DNA from: Mesomycoplasma ovipneumoniae
GTDB lineage: Bacteria; Bacillota_I; Bacilli_A; Mycoplasmatales; Metamycoplasmataceae
Assembly: GCF_038095995.1 (NCBI RefSeq)
Contig: NZ_CP146005.1
Span: 372,001 to 436,000 of the forward strand
DNA: 64,000 bases
Direction of reading: 5' to 3'
Part shown: positions 22,699 to 34,504 of the stretch, in pieces
How positions within the stretch are numbered: position 1 is the first letter of the stretch
Layout of the letters: the number at the start of each line of letters is the position of its first letter
The notes under the pieces: generated by a model
Database searches by the model: none
What the model was told of the DNA's origin: nothing
What the model saw: only the letters and a program-made list of their open reading frames with translations
Translations under genes and position numbers: made by a program

Positions 22699-22869
22699 TT
22701 TAAATATGTGATCCTTACTAAATTAATTATATATAGCTTAAAAGTTTTGTTATAGAAATTATAGCCTAAAAACTATATTTTTTTGAAAAATAAATATAAA
22801 AAAAGTTATCTTAAATTAATGCACTAATTTGATAAAAAGCAGTCTAAAAAATATTAGAAAAATACTGTT

Positions 22870-23475
22870 CTAATTAAAAGTGGCTTCTAAATACTGGATT
22901 TTATAACCAAGTCCAACTCATTTTTCTTCATAAGAAGTCATAACATTTTCGCTAACGCGGGTAGAATTTAGTAAATCATTAGTCTGGTAGATTATTTTTC
23001 AACCATTTTGTTCTAAGGATTCAATTGAGTATTGGAAAAATTTTTGGTTATCGGTTTTTAATTTTAGAATACCGTCTTTTGTTAGTATTTCTTTATAAAT
23101 ATCAAGAAAAAGTTTGTAAGTAAGTCTACGCTTATAGTGTTTTTTCTTTGGCCAAGGATCAGGAAAAGTAAGTCATAGCTGACTTACTTTTCCGTTCAAC
23201 ATTGACAATAAATTTTTTGCATCACATACAATGATGAAAAAATTTTTTAAATTATAAGTATCAACATATTTTAAAGATTTAACAGCAGCAGAGGGAAATT
23301 TTTCAACACCTAAAAACTTTTTAGAAGGATTTTCAAAAGCAAGTTTTGTAATCATTTGCCCTTTACCCATTCCTACTTCTATTATTCAAGAATCATCAAC
23401 AAATATTGGATTTTCAACTAGTAAATTATGTTTTTGAATTCTTTCAAGTGCATCGGGAATATTTCTTAATCGCAT
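22870..23475 (-). CDS. trmB: tRNA (guanine-N7)-methyltransferase
   Basis: A 201-residue protein from ATG 23475 to TAG 22870, with internal TGA codons (DDSW, SQLW, NGW and EKW all use them). It contains [11 protein letters not shown] (AdoMet site), FLGVEKF, and the TrmB signature [17 protein letters not shown]. TrmB makes m7G46 in the tRNA variable loop. It is preceded at 33 bases by the 294-residue membrane protein gene on the same strand. Confidence 0.93.
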
Positions 23476-23507
23476 ATTAAAATAGATAACGATTTTTAAT
23501 TATTTTT

Positions 23508-24392
23508 TTATGAATGGCAATTGATATCATGTTGTCCACGAATTTCAAAGTGCTCATCAACAATTCCACTCTCAATTTCTTCAATAGTAAATGTAGTGTG
23601 ATGAATGTGTTTTAAATTGTGTAAATCAACAGGAATTTCCATTTCGTGAACAATGTTTAATTGACTTGCTTGAACTTGTTCAGCATTAATAATTTCAATT
23701 TGTCTTGCAATATCAAGATTTTCTTCTAAATTAACAACAGGTTCTGGTTCTATTTCTACTTGTGGTTCAACATAAACTGGTTCAGCTGGTGCTTCGTAGT
23801 AAGTTGGCTCAAAAGCAGGTTCTTCATAAACTGGCTCTGGCTCAACATAAATTTCAGGCTCAGGCTGTACAAAAACAGGTTCTTCTGGTTCTACATATTC
23901 TTCTTCAGTTGTTTGAACTTGTAAATCTAATGGTTCATCAAAAGCAGGTTCTTGTTCCATTGGTGCAACACTTACAGGTTCAGGTTGTTCAATAGGAGGA
24001 TTGTCAAATTCGTTTTCTAATTCAGGGTTATCTTCAACTTCTGTTCCTCAGTGAACAATTTTAACGCTTTTTCCATCTCGAAGATCAGCGGTGAAAATCA
24101 TAATTAAAGTGATTATGTTTCAAATTACAGAAAGACCAAGAATTACACCACCTGTGATTGTTAAAATTTGGACATCTCTTGCAATTTCGTCTTGGGCTGT
24201 TGATCCTAAATACATCATTTGCGAAATGAAAATCATTAAAAGACCAACGAGAGTAAAGGTAAATCTAATAATTGCTAGACTTATTCTACCCAAATACCAA
24301 AAACCAAATCCAAACAAACCAAGAAAGAGCTCATTGTAAAATGCGTCGCTTTGCAATAAGCCATCTTTCCTTTTTTTGTCTAAATATGCCAT
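23508..24392 (-). CDS. Membrane protein with an acidic proline-rich tail
   Basis: A 294-residue protein with one TGA Trp. Residues 20-110 hold two to three membrane segments (LFLGLFGFGFWYLG, FTLVGLLMIFISQMMYL, ILTITGGVILGLSVIW). The tail from about 120 to 240 is rich in Glu, Pro, Val and Tyr with short repeats such as YVEPEP and EPVYEEPAFEP, then HDLHNLKHIHH-like His-rich residues. Such tails occur in mycoplasma cytoskeletal and attachment proteins, but I do not recognise this one. It is probably cotranscribed with trmB. Confidence 0.8.
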
Positions 24393-24531
24393 TTTTACTC
24401 CTTTTTTTTAAAAAATTAGGTATTTTATTTTTCTTGAAAGAATCTAAAAATTAATTTTATCTATCGATTTAAAATTATACATGAAAATAAAAAAAACCAA
24501 TAAAAAAATAAAATTTTTTTAATAAACTAAC

Positions 24532-25473
24532 TTACTTTTTTTGGAAATCGACCAGAGTATAATATAAAACATTTCCACCAAGATTTTCTTCAAAAATTAG
24601 CTTTTCAACAAGAGGAACGCTAACACCTGCAACGCCACTTCGGTAGTTTGTAGTAATTCTTGCATATTCTTGTAGTGGGAATTTTTCAGTTTTTTGGCCG
24701 ATAAATTTAGGGTAAATTTGGAGTCACGGACTTAAAGTTGCTTCTAAATTAAGCATTTTTTGGTTTTTAAGCTCTTTTTTAATAGTTATATTAAAAATAA
24801 AATTATCTTGATTTAAAAGAAAAACTTGATAATTTTTAGTTTCAATATTTGTCTCTGGATCAATTTCGCCTGGCGATTTTACAATTGCAATGTCAATAAA
24901 TTTATTTGAATTAGGTTGATAAAAACTGTTTTTTAAAGCTTCATTTCTGAGACCGATATTTAGTTCATCATTTTGTTGCTGAAATTGGTCAATTTTTGCC
25001 AGACCGCGAACAAAAACAGCAGAATTCAAATTTTTTAAAAGTCAAAGTCAATTGTTTTCAAATAGTTCATTAACACTAAATTTAGCTTTTTCAAACAAAA
25101 CAGGGTTAGAATTGCCTCTTCCAAAGCCACCAATTATTGAATCACTTGGTGAGTTGTTTATTGTGTTATAAAAGCTTAAATTAAAGGCTAAATCGTTTAA
25201 ATAGTTATCAGAGTCAATTGTTAAAATTCGGTTTATTAATTGCTCTTTTGAGTCAGCATTTTCATAAATTTTATCTAAAAGTTGATTGATAATACTGTTT
25301 TCTAAAAAAGGCTCAGCTTTTTCTTGCTGAAGTACATCATTTTTTGCAAATTTTTCGTATTTAGCTTGATAGTTAGTTGGCTGATTAGTTGGCTGGGCAC
25401 AACTAGCTAAAAAACCAGCTGATAAAAATGTTAATAAGTTAACAGAAAATAGTAATTTTTTATTTTTTTTCAT
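24532..25473 (-). CDS. Lipoprotein, 313 residues, ABC operon
   Basis: Signal peptide MKKNKKLLFSVNLLTFLSAG with lipobox LASC (Cys about 25) followed by a Gln/Asn/Pro-rich linker. TGA codons inside are Trp. No enzymatic motif is seen. It starts inside the last codons of the preceding 689-residue lipoprotein (14-base overlap), so translation is coupled. It closes a four-gene unit with an ABC-2 permease and ATPase, which suggests a surface component of that transporter. Confidence 0.82.
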
Positions 25474-27529
25474 CTTTTTCCTTAAAAAACATTTGCGCAG
25501 GCAAATTATAACGGAATTTTTTTACAAAATCATTTTCAAAATCATGATAAGCTTCCTGAGAGGCATGATAAAGTGCTTGGTGGAAAATTTCGGTAAGAAC
25601 TTTGGCCGAAATTTTATTTTTTGTTTTAGGAAAATGATATACAAAAGGATTTAGACTTACTTTTGGCTCTGAGCCTGAATTATCAACTCTTAAATTTATT
25701 AATGTGTTTTGCTTTAATATATAAAGATCTTTATAATTACTTACAAATCTTGATGTGTCACCTTCAGAAATTGACTCAAGATATTTATTTGCATAATAAA
25801 AAGGTTCTGTAAGATCTTCTTGGTCTTTAACAAGCTGTTTAAATTCATCACTATGAGCAACTTTTAGACTACCATCTTCGTCAAATTGATCAGGAAATGA
25901 GTATCATTTATAAAAATCAAGTCTAAGTTTGTCAAGTCTTTCAAGAATAAAAAGTCAGTTTGTATCAACAAAGTTTTTATATTCTTCAATTGCGGCTTCA
26001 AAATCTTGAGAATCAGTATTATTTAATTTTTCTTGAATTTTTTTTCATTTAGACTCTAATTTTTCAATGTTTTCTTTTGCATAGTAAGCATTGAAAAATT
26101 GGACTTTTTTATTTTCATTATTTGGTCAAATAGTTTGAAAAATAAACTCAAAAACACGGCGATTATTGAATTCTTCAGCTGTTTCATTTTTTATTTTAAT
26201 GTCCAATTTTTCATCAATAAATTTAGAATAATTGTCCATAAAAGTTGAATTTTTCTTTGGTGATTCTTCAGGTTTAGTGCCAATATCGCTACCTTTTTCC
26301 AAATCTATTGAATATAAACTGTATTTGTGAAATTTATAAGGCGAATTAAATGAAGAAATATCAGTAGTAATATTTGAGAAAAAATTAGAGCTAGTTAGAT
26401 CATTTTTTTCATTAAATAGTTGATTTTTTACAGTGTTGTCAAGATTTGCAAGATCATTTTTATACTTTTCTTCAAGTTCGGCAAGCTCTAAATTAAGATC
26501 GGAAATTTCTTGACTTGAGTTATTTTGATTAGAATTACTATCTACGTCTTGGAAATTTGTGACACTAACGTTTCGTCGCGTTCTACCAAATCCTCGACGA
26601 GTTAGACTTTTTAGTAAGAAGGCTTTTGCATCTTCTGAACATGCTTCTAAATTATTAATGCTACAAAAATTCCCTCCTCCATCTTCGTCCTCTTCATCTT
26701 CAGAATCAAGTGATTGCCCGCTTGAGCGTTTAAATTTAGCGATTTTGTCTTCTAATTCGGCCTTTTTTCCTTTAAAATCATCGGTTAGATTTTCGCGCGC
26801 GCTTTCGAGTTTATCTTTGAAATACTTTTGTTCTTCAGATTTTACTCAATTTTCAATGGCATTTGCAAAAGAAAAATTATCAGCAATTTGATCTTCAAGC
26901 ACAAACATATTATAGTCAAGTTTTGTTTTTAATTCGTTATTAGTTTCAAAAACAGTAAATCTAATAAATTTATTTTTGTCAAAAATTAAATAATAAACGC
27001 TATTTTTATCAAATTGATCAGCTTCTCTATCAATTTTAATAAAATCAAAATTTTTATTTGTAATTTTGATTTTGGTATCTTTTAGCAAATTTATTTTTTC
27101 TTCATTAGCATTTTTTACAAATCGACCGGTGTAAGGATTGAAAATAAAAGATAATTTGTCAATATTTTCAAGTAAAAATAGTCAATTTTTTGATAGATAT
27201 GAATGGATTGTAAAGCGCGAATTTTCGCGTGTTTCGGTGTATTGATCTTTGAAAAATCTAAAATATGGTCTTGAAAAAATAAGAGAATATTTTAATTCGC
27301 TAGTTAATTTTGGTAAATTTAGATTAATTTGGTTTGAAATATAGTCATCTTTTTGAAGTTCATTATTAGAAAAAACTGAATTAACAAATTCCTGAAATTT
27401 AAGATTTGTAAGCAATGATTTATTCTCAGGTTTTGGTTGCGATTCGTAAAAATTATAAATTCCGCTGCAAGAAATAAACAAAAAAGACGCTGGCAATGTA
27501 GCTAAAATCAGTAATTTTTTCTTTAACAT
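25460..27529 (-). CDS. Large lipoprotein, 689 residues, ABC operon
   Basis: Begins MLKKKLLILATLPASFLFISC, a lipoprotein signal with Cys at 21. A middle stretch (LDSEDEEDEDGGGN, about residue 285) is very acidic, and the surrounding region is Lys/Glu-rich and probably coiled. Trp residues are TGA. Its ATG overlaps the ATPase stop by one base (TAATG), so the genes are translationally coupled. I do not recognise the family. Position suggests a partner of the ABC-2 transporter. Confidence 0.82.
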
Positions 27530-28245
27530 TATTTAGTAGTCCCCGTGTTTAGTATATATTTTTGGTACATTTTTTGCAGATTTTCTGTTTTTTGACCACA
27601 GTAGTAAATTTTTCCCTTATTTATTAGTGTTAAACTATCAATTAAAGAATCAATTTCTTGCAAATTATGACTTGAAAGGAAAATTGTTTTCCCTTGTTTG
27701 TGCAAAATTCTAATAATTGCTAAAAATTCACTTCGCGCTGAAGGGTCTAGGTTTGAAAAAGGCTCGTCAAATATTATTAGTTCTGGATCATGAATCAAAG
27801 ACTGAACAAGCATAATTTTTCTTTTTTGACCTGAAGAAAAGTTAAATGGTTTTAATTTTGCTAAATCTTCAATTTTTAAGAGCTTTAAATAATAATCAAT
27901 TCTTTGCTTTACTAACTTAGAGTTCATTTTTGACATTAGCCCAAATTCATACAAAAATTCGTATGAATTTAGTTCGGGTGGAAAAATTGAGTTTTCGGGA
28001 ACATAACCAATAAATTTTTTCGCTTCTGGCAGTTTATTTGAAAAATTATTAATAAGAATTGTTCCTGTAAAATTTTGGTATGCATCGACAATACACTTAA
28101 TAACAGTTGTTTTTCCCGCTCCATTTTCACCAATAAAGGCATGAATTGTGTTTTTTTTAACCTTAAAAGTGACATTTTTTGCCCCTTTTTCGGATTTAGG
28201 GTAGATTTTTGTTAAATTTTTAACATCCAAAACTCAATTTGACAT
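27529..28245 (-). CDS. ABC-2 type transporter ATP-binding protein
   Basis: A 238-residue ATPase. Walker A GENGAGKT near residue 39, Q-loop region IGYVPENS, signature FSSGQKRKIML (an SSGQ variant of LSGGQ), Walker B LIIFDEPFSNLD, and H-loop SSHN. I start it at ATG 28245 (MSNWVLDVKNL); the fourth codon is TGA, which hides this start under the standard code. It overlaps the permease stop by one base. It powers the adjacent 591-residue permease; the substrate is unknown. Confidence 0.92.
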
Positions 28246-30020
28246 TATTTATAATCCTTTCTAGTATAAATTCGAAAGATAAAATAAACTAAAACTATTG
28301 AAATAAATGCTCAAATCAGCGGGTAAAAATTTTTAATTACAACGTGATGATTAGATTTTATTTCCATAATTTGTAAAACTGGTTGGAATAAATAATTGTT
28401 GCTTTTTGCTAAATTGAATCTCTTTATCACTCTATTATCAACTAGTCTTTGTTCGGCGCTAAATGATGAAAATCCGCCGATTTGATAATTTTGTTGGTCA
28501 ATTTTGACAAAAAATGGCACTGGATCAAAAGTATTTTTGTCATTTTTTAATAAATTATTAAGAACAAAGCTATTTTGTTTATTAAAATAAAGTCAATAAA
28601 TCAATGAGGTAGCCAAATATATTTTTTTCTGAACTTGGTTTTCAATTTGTGTTATGTCAGGATTTTTTGCAAGAACAACACTTTGCTCATCAACTAAATC
28701 TAAAAGTTCTTTGTCAGTTGAAATTGCCGCAGAAATTTTTTCAAGAATATCTTTTTGGGTATTTTCTTCTGTAAAGCCTTCAAAAAAGGTGCGTGCGTAT
28801 TTGCTAAAAACTTCAGATGAAACAACTTGTTTTATTAAATTTCACTTTAATTTACCAACAAGATCAGATGTAAGTCCAAAAGTTTGGGCGTCCTGAGGAA
28901 GCATTTTATCAAAATTAGAAGCATCTTCATTAGCATAAATTATTTCTCGATTTTCAAGATCTTCAAAATGCGAGTCATTTTTAAGAGCTCCGGGAACTAA
29001 AATTACTTCTTGGTTATTTGAAAGTTTATATCTTTGAAGACTAGGGACTGTTGAGAGAAGGTAATTTTTTTCTTTTGATTCTAAATTGTTTGCATAAATG
29101 TAATTTTTAAGAAAACTATCCTGATTTCCGGCAGCATTTTCGATTGCATCACGGTCTTTTGGTTCAAAAATATTAATTAATTGATAAGGAATTAATAAAT
29201 AAGAAGCCACCTGCCAGATTTGGGCTGCTGCTGAAGAGTCATTTCATGCTTGTTGAATATAATTTATTTGTCGATCGGTAAAATTAGGGTTGTCAACTTG
29301 TTTTGGAATTATAAAAAAGCGATCTTGCTTGTCGTTTAAGTAAAATTTTTCGACATCAGCAATTGTTTTTGAATCATAGCCATTATGTTCTAAATTGAGA
29401 ATTTCAGCAAATCTATTAATGCTTGAGGTTGAATTAAAAGTTGTTGTTGAGCCAATTAAAATAAAAGGCGCAAATGAAAAAATAGCGATAGCAAGCGATG
29501 ATTTTGAACTAAATTTGTGACTAACAATTACTGTAATTCCGCCAAAAATAGTAAATGAAAAAAATGGCGATAAAAATCCAAATAATAAAGGTGTATTTAC
29601 TTGGTCAAAAAATGAATAATTAATTAAATAAAATCCTATTAATAAAAAATCAATGAAAACTGACCAAATAAGTCCAAAAAATGTTAAAAATAAGATTTTT
29701 GTCGCAATAAAATATTGACGAGAATATGGTTTTGTGAAAGTAATTATATCAAGACTTTGAGTTGCTAAATCTTTAAAAATAGATAAAAACATATAGGATG
29801 ATATAATTATTGTTAATGAAAGATTTATAAAAAGGGTAATAAATGAAAAAAGACTAAAATTTGTTTCAGTTGCGTAAAATTTTGTAATTAAGGACAACAT
29901 TACTGTCGTTAAAAAAGAAAGAATAATAAAAACATATACTGCTTTCTTTTTAAAACTTAATTTAAATAAAAATTTAAAATATTGATTTGATCTAAAAATG
30001 TTTGTTCTGACTTGTAGCAA
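28245..30020 (-). CDS. ABC-2 type permease, 591 residues
   Basis: Starts with TTG at 30020 (AGAGG six bases upstream, no nearby ATG) and ends TAA overlapping the ATPase ATG. Membrane segments cluster at residues about 28-55, 60-85, 110-140 and 150-200, and one closes the protein (WAFISIVLVYFIFRIY). A large domain of about 350 residues between the fourth segment and the last is predicted to be extracellular. This architecture resembles ABC-2 permeases with an external loop. It heads the operon. Confidence 0.85.
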
Positions 30021-30116
30021 AACGAACCTCTTCTACTTTTCTACTAATTTATAGTATAATAAAATAGTGAAAATTTAAAATTAGAGTCTAAGCTCGACTG
30101 TGTTAAATACTAAGTA

Positions 30117-30122
30117 ATTATA
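30117..30122 (-). promoter_or_regulatory. -10 box for the ABC/lipoprotein operon
   Basis: Minus strand TGTGGTATAAT, about 95 bases before the TTG start. A plus-strand TATAAT at 30055-30060 lies back to back and may serve the next gene, leaving a leader of about 100 bases. Confidence 0.45.
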
Positions 30123-30163
30123 CCACAAACTGTTAAAAAATATTTTTTACAAAAGGATAAAAT

Positions 30164-31078
30164 ATGATCATTGGAATTATCGGAGTTACAAATACTAGCA
30201 TAAATTTAATTTATAACTTAATTTTGGCAAAAACAGATGTTGATTTCTTACTAATTGACGAAAATTTTATAAAAACAAATCAAATTATTAAGGAATTAAA
30301 TCTAATAATAAAACAAGGCGGATACAAAAATAAAGTATTTTTGGAAGATTATGGCTCTTTAGAAAAGGCAAATATTTTGATAATTGATCCAGCCCAAAAT
30401 TTAGTTCCTGGAATGAGTCTAGTTGATCTTGCACTTGAAAATTCAGAAAAAATTTATAAAATTGGTTATTTAGTTCGACACTCTAATTTTAACGGAATTG
30501 CTTTTGTCTTAGGTTATAACAATTCAATTTTATGTAAAATTTTTAGTTTTGCTAGCGGACTTATTGGCAAAAAAGTATTTGGAATTGGTCCTAATTTAGA
30601 AAACATGCATGCAAATTTATTTGTTAATGATTTAAATTTAAACATTACAAAAGATAATGAATTTTTAGTATTAGGCGACCATGGTCATTCATTTTTACTT
30701 GACTCAAACATTGAAAAAAACGAGACTACCATTAATAAAATCAACAAAATTGATGATTATGTGGCCCAAACAAACAATGAAATACTTGAAAATTTAATCA
30801 GAAAGACGCCACACAGTCGAGTTCTAGGACTGATTTTGTCCAAAATTTTGCTTGATATTTTAAATCAAAGACAAAATTTCCACCTTTTAAATTGCTGAGT
30901 TGAGTCTTTTTATAATATTAGGGATGATTTTTTTTCTCTGCCTGTAAAAATTGATATTTTTGGACAAGTTAAAACAAAAGATATCAAATTAACTCAAGCA
31001 GATCGCGAAAAATTAGTTAAATTTATTTGGGAAAAAAATAAACTTTTAGACTTAACTAATAAATTCTTGAGTCAATAA
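30164..31078 (+). CDS. Divergent lactate/malate dehydrogenase-like protein
   Basis: A 304-residue protein, close to the usual length of the LDH/MDH family. It begins MIIGIIGVTNTS, a degenerate nucleotide-binding glycine loop, then LLIDE. LGDHGHSF near residue 172 corresponds to the catalytic-His motif GEHGDS. The substrate-binding Arg motifs are hard to find, so activity is uncertain. One TGA Trp occurs near the end. It lies between the ABC operon and ptsI. Confidence 0.6.
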
Positions 31079-31089
31079 GATTTATTTAT

Positions 31090-31117
31090 TTGTATTTTAG
31101 GCAAAATATTTTATAAT
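31090..31117 (+). promoter_or_regulatory. Promoter of ptsI
   Basis: TTGTAT (31090-31095), a 16-bp spacer and TATAAT (31112-31117), about 33 bases ahead of the start. AGGAGG-like CGGAGG precedes the ATG. Confidence 0.6.
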
Positions 31118-31149
31118 TTAATTAATTTTTTTAAAATCGGAGGTCTATA

Positions 31150-32886
31150 ATGTCAAAATTTCGCTCATATAAATTTAAAGGAATTGGTGCTTCTAGCGGA
31201 ATATCGATAGCAAAAGTTTTTAAACTTACTGAACAAAAAATTGAAATTAGTGATGCAAAAATAACTGATATTGATGCTGAAATCAAAATTTTTCAAGACG
31301 GAGTGCGAAAATCTGTCGAACAAATTGAAAAAATTAAAAAATTAGCAACTAAACTTAATCAAGATGAACTTGAAATTCTTGATGCTCATATTTTAATTGC
31401 AACTGATCCGGTTTTGGAAGATGATACAATAAATCTGATAAAAAGTGGATATTCAGCCGCATATTCCTTAAAAGAAACAGCCAAAAATCATACTAATTTT
31501 TTACTTGAAACTGGTGATGAATATTTAATGGGTAGAGCGGTTGATATTAAAGATGCTTCACAAAGAATAATAAAAAACATCCTAAATTTGGAAATAATTG
31601 ATCTTAGCGCGATTGATGAAGATGTAATTATTGTTGCTGATGATTTAAAGCCTTCTGATACTGCTCAATTAAATGAATATGTTAAAGGTTTTGCCACAAA
31701 TATTGGTTCAAAAACATCTCACTCTGCAATAATGGCTAGAAGTCTGGAAATTCCGGCAATTTTAGGTATTGGCGATATCCTTGAAAAGGCTGAAGCTGGT
31801 GATATTTTAGCAATTAACGGTGATCTTGGGCAAGGAATTCTTAACCCAAGTGAAAGTGAAATTAAAGAATTTGAAATTTTAAAACAAGAATACGAAAATG
31901 AAAAAGCAAAACTTCAAGACTATTTAAATAAAGAATCAAAAAGTGCTGACGGAAAAAAAGTTGTAATTGCTGCAAATATTGGTTCAGTTGATGATTCATA
32001 TGCTGCCAAAAAAGTAAATGCTGATGAAATTGGTCTTTTCCGTTCTGAATTTTTATATATGGATAACCAAAATTGGCCAACTGAAGATGAGCAGTTTTTT
32101 AGCTATAAAGCCGTACTTGAAAGTCAAAATCCTAAAAAAGTTGTTGTCAGAACGCTTGATATTGGTGGTGATAAAACCTTAAAATACTTTGATTTTGCAA
32201 AAGAAATGAATCCTTTTTTAGGATATCGTGCAATTCGATTGTCACTTGACAAAACCGATATTTTTAAAACTCAACTTCGGGCATTAGTTCGGGCATCTGA
32301 ATTTGGAAATTTAGCAATTATGTTTCCAATGGTTGCAACTCTTGATGAATTTTTTGCCGCAAAAGCAATTTTTGAGCAAGTTTATCAAGAAGTTAGTCAA
32401 GAAAATCCAAAAGTTGCAAAACGTGAAGACATTAAAATTGGAATTATGATTGAAATTCCAATTTCAGCAATTCATGCTGATCAATTTGCAAAATATGTTG
32501 ACTTTTTCTCAATTGGAACTAACGATTTAATCCAATATTCCTTTGCCGCTGATAGAATGAATGAAAAAGTTGCCTATTTATACCAAACTTTAAACCCTGG
32601 ACTTTTAAAATTAATCAAAATGGCAATTGATGCTGCTCATAAACACGGAAAATGAATTGGAATGTGCGGTGAAATGGCCGGTGATATCAATGCTGTTCCA
32701 CTTTTATTAGGTCTTGGTCTTGATGAATTTTCAGTTTCAACAAGTAGTGTTTTAAAAGTAAAGAAACTAATTTCTGACCTAAATTACGAACAAATGGTAA
32801 AAATTGCAAATGAAGCCTTGCAATTTGATACCGAAGGTGAAGTAGTAAAATATCTTGAATCTTTAAATTTAATAAGACATAAATAA
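31150..32886 (+). CDS. ptsI: Phosphoenolpyruvate-protein phosphotransferase (PTS enzyme I)
   Basis: A 578-residue cytosolic enzyme that moves phosphate from PEP to HPr and so feeds all PTS permeases, including the ascorbate-type one downstream in this window. GSKTSHSAIMARSLEIPA contains the phosphorylated His; FFSIGTNDLIQYSF and IGMCGEMAGD are the PEP-site and C-terminal signatures. A TGA Trp at 32656 (GKWIGMC) splits it under the standard code. Good RBS CGGAGG. A strong hairpin terminator follows. Confidence 0.97.
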
Positions 32887-32906
32887 TTTCCAATATTATT
32901 CAATTA

Positions 32907-32940
32907 AAATAAAAAGGTGAAATTTCACCTTTTTATTTTA
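32907..32940. terminator. Bidirectional terminator between ptsI and a membrane protein gene
   Basis: AAAAAGGTGAAATTTCACCTTTTT with A and T runs on either side. It serves convergent genes. Confidence 0.75.
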
Positions 32941-32978
32941 ATTTTAAAAAAATTTTTTGTCTTATGTACTACAAAAAA

Positions 32979-33446
32979 TTAATCAAGAGAATCTTCAATA
33001 ATTTCTTTTTCTGAGTTTGAAATAAATGATCTAAGCATAATAAGATAAATTATATTAATGAAAGGAATAAAAATTGCAACAATAGAAAGTACGAAAATTC
33101 GCTTAAACTTTGAAATAAAGTGAGCGTTTTTTAGGTTCATTCGCGCTGGTAGATCTTTTAATTTAAAAGGGGAAATAATTAATAAAATTCAGAAAGCAAA
33201 TGATAATATAACCCAAAAAATAAGCATTACAGCTGTAGCCGAGGCTGATTCTAAAAGTGTTGAAACTGCTTTTTCAATATTTTTTGGGTCGGTGCTGGCC
33301 TGACCTACAGCACCAAAAAATCCAGCAATAAATACAATAAGTGTTATAAGACCTAAAGCAAATTTAACTATACGAATAATTAATAATATTTTTGCTCATG
33401 ATTTAGTTGATCTTAATAATTGAGCGGCATCATTTTGATAAGCCAT
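32979..33446 (-). CDS. Small integral membrane protein, 155 residues
   Basis: ATG 33446 with AGGAGGATATAG ahead, to TAA 32979. Three TGA Trp codons hide it under the standard code. Three to four membrane segments are visible: ILLIIRIVKFALGLITLIVF, VMLIFWVILSFAFWILLII and IFVLSIVAIFIPFINIIYLI. The C-terminus is acidic (SNSEKEIIEDSLD). I do not recognise it. Confidence 0.8.
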
Positions 33447-33539
33447 CTATATCCTCCTGGAAAAATTGTATATTTTATATGAAATTTTATACTAAAAAAT
33501 TTATTTTGCACTATAATCATACAAGAAATTATTCTAATT

Positions 33540-33884
33540 ATGAAAAATAATGTACAAATAAATAATTATATAAATTATATTATAAAATGAATTGCCAAGA
33601 CTAAAAAAACAAATAAAAAAGGCGTGATTTTTGGTATTTCTGGTAAAGTTGACTCTGCACTTGTTGCGTTTTTAGGAAAAAAAGCTTTCCCTAATTCGCA
33701 TTTAGGTCTTATTATGCCTATTCGCGATATTAGCAGCGACAAAACTGATATTGACCAATTAGTCAAAAAATTTGAAATTTCCACTAAGGAAATTAACTTA
33801 AGTTCAACTTTACAAAACTTAAAAGACTTGTTTAGTCTTAAAAACCAACTGGCAAAAATCATAAAAAATACAACTACTATTTAA
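33540..33884 (+). pseudogene. nadE: NAD synthetase 5' fragment cut by a hairpin cassette
   Basis: The first 100 or so residues resemble NH3-dependent NAD synthetase: WIAKTKK, then VIFGISGKVDSALVAFLGKKAFP, the ATP-binding SGG-x-DS loop with Gly changed to Lys, and LGLIMPI. At about 33850 the sequence passes into the hairpin cassette and stops at TAA 33882. A whole synthetase needs about 250 residues. Loop substitution plus truncation make it inactive; a functional copy must be elsewhere if NAD is made. Confidence 0.75.
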
Positions 33885-34173
33885 ACTCAATGTAAATAGA
33901 AAACTCGTTTTTACTTACATTGAGCCTAAAAAAATATATGAAGTTTTGAAAGAACAATAACTAAAAGCCCTAAATTTGTAGATTTCTAAACGGTTAAATT
34001 TAAGGCATTCCATCATATTTAAAAATATAATGGATAATTTGCACTGGCTGATTTTTTTATGGCAAAAACATAACTAATTCCCCCTTAATTCAATACAAAA
34101 TTTATTAATTTATTCTTAATTGAATTTTATTATAACATAATTTTATTTTAGACCAAGCATTTTTTTTTTTTTT
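33851..34173 (-). repeat. Hairpin cassette, copy 4
   Basis: Minus strand TTGGTC (34151-34156), 16-bp spacer, TATAAT (34129-34134); T14 run at 34160-34173; SD AAGGGGGAA before ATG TTT TTG CCA TAA. Hairpins at 33967-34006 and 33886-33924. The frame MMECLKFNRLEIYKFRAFSYCSFKTS... ends at GSM. Its distal end interrupts nadE. Confidence 0.75.
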
Positions 34174-34222
34174 ATAAAGGGTTAATTTTAAACTAATAAA
34201 AATTAAGACTTTGCCTCAAAAA

Positions 34223-34300
34223 AGACGGATTTACGGGTATTTTTGAATATTTTTATTCACTAAAATGTGAATTTTTGCCATCAAACCGGCAAACTCAGGA
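34223..34300. mobile_element. Solo right end of the IS1634-like family
   Basis: GACGGATTTACGGGTATTTTTG, TTCACTAAAATGTGAA and a diverged terminal repeat AAACCGGCAAACTCAGGA. It abuts cassette copy 4 in the same arrangement as at 53.3-53.4 kb, so cassette and IS end moved together. Confidence 0.55.
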
Positions 34301-34407
34301 GAAATTTGTGTGCTTATAGTTTCAATTTATAAGCTAATAAAATATAAGCAAAACAAGAATATTTTGGTTTAAATTTCAGTATTTTTTTGTTTTGATTAGT
34401 CAGAATA

Positions 34408-34443
34408 AAATTCAGACAGGCATTAGTTAACCTGTCTGAATTT
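34408..34443 (-). terminator. Terminator of the rpe-ula-tkt operon
   Basis: A 13-bp stem AAATTCAGACAGG / CCTGTCTGAATTT with a short loop, followed on the minus strand by TTATTC, about 60 bases after the tkt stop. Confidence 0.7.
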
Positions 34444-34504
34444 CTAATATTAATCTAACTTTAGAGAGTTTTATGAAACCAGTTTTTTTATGTTGATTTT
34501 AATT

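Noticed and set aside
23762-23995. Gln/Leu/Val-rich plus-strand frame
   Set aside because: It is the complement of the Glu/Pro/Val-rich tail of the membrane protein; composition alone makes it open.
30060-30120. Possible tRNA between the divergent genes
   Set aside because: No acceptor stem or T-loop consensus (GTTCGA...C) is found. No tRNA or rRNA gene was found anywhere in the window.
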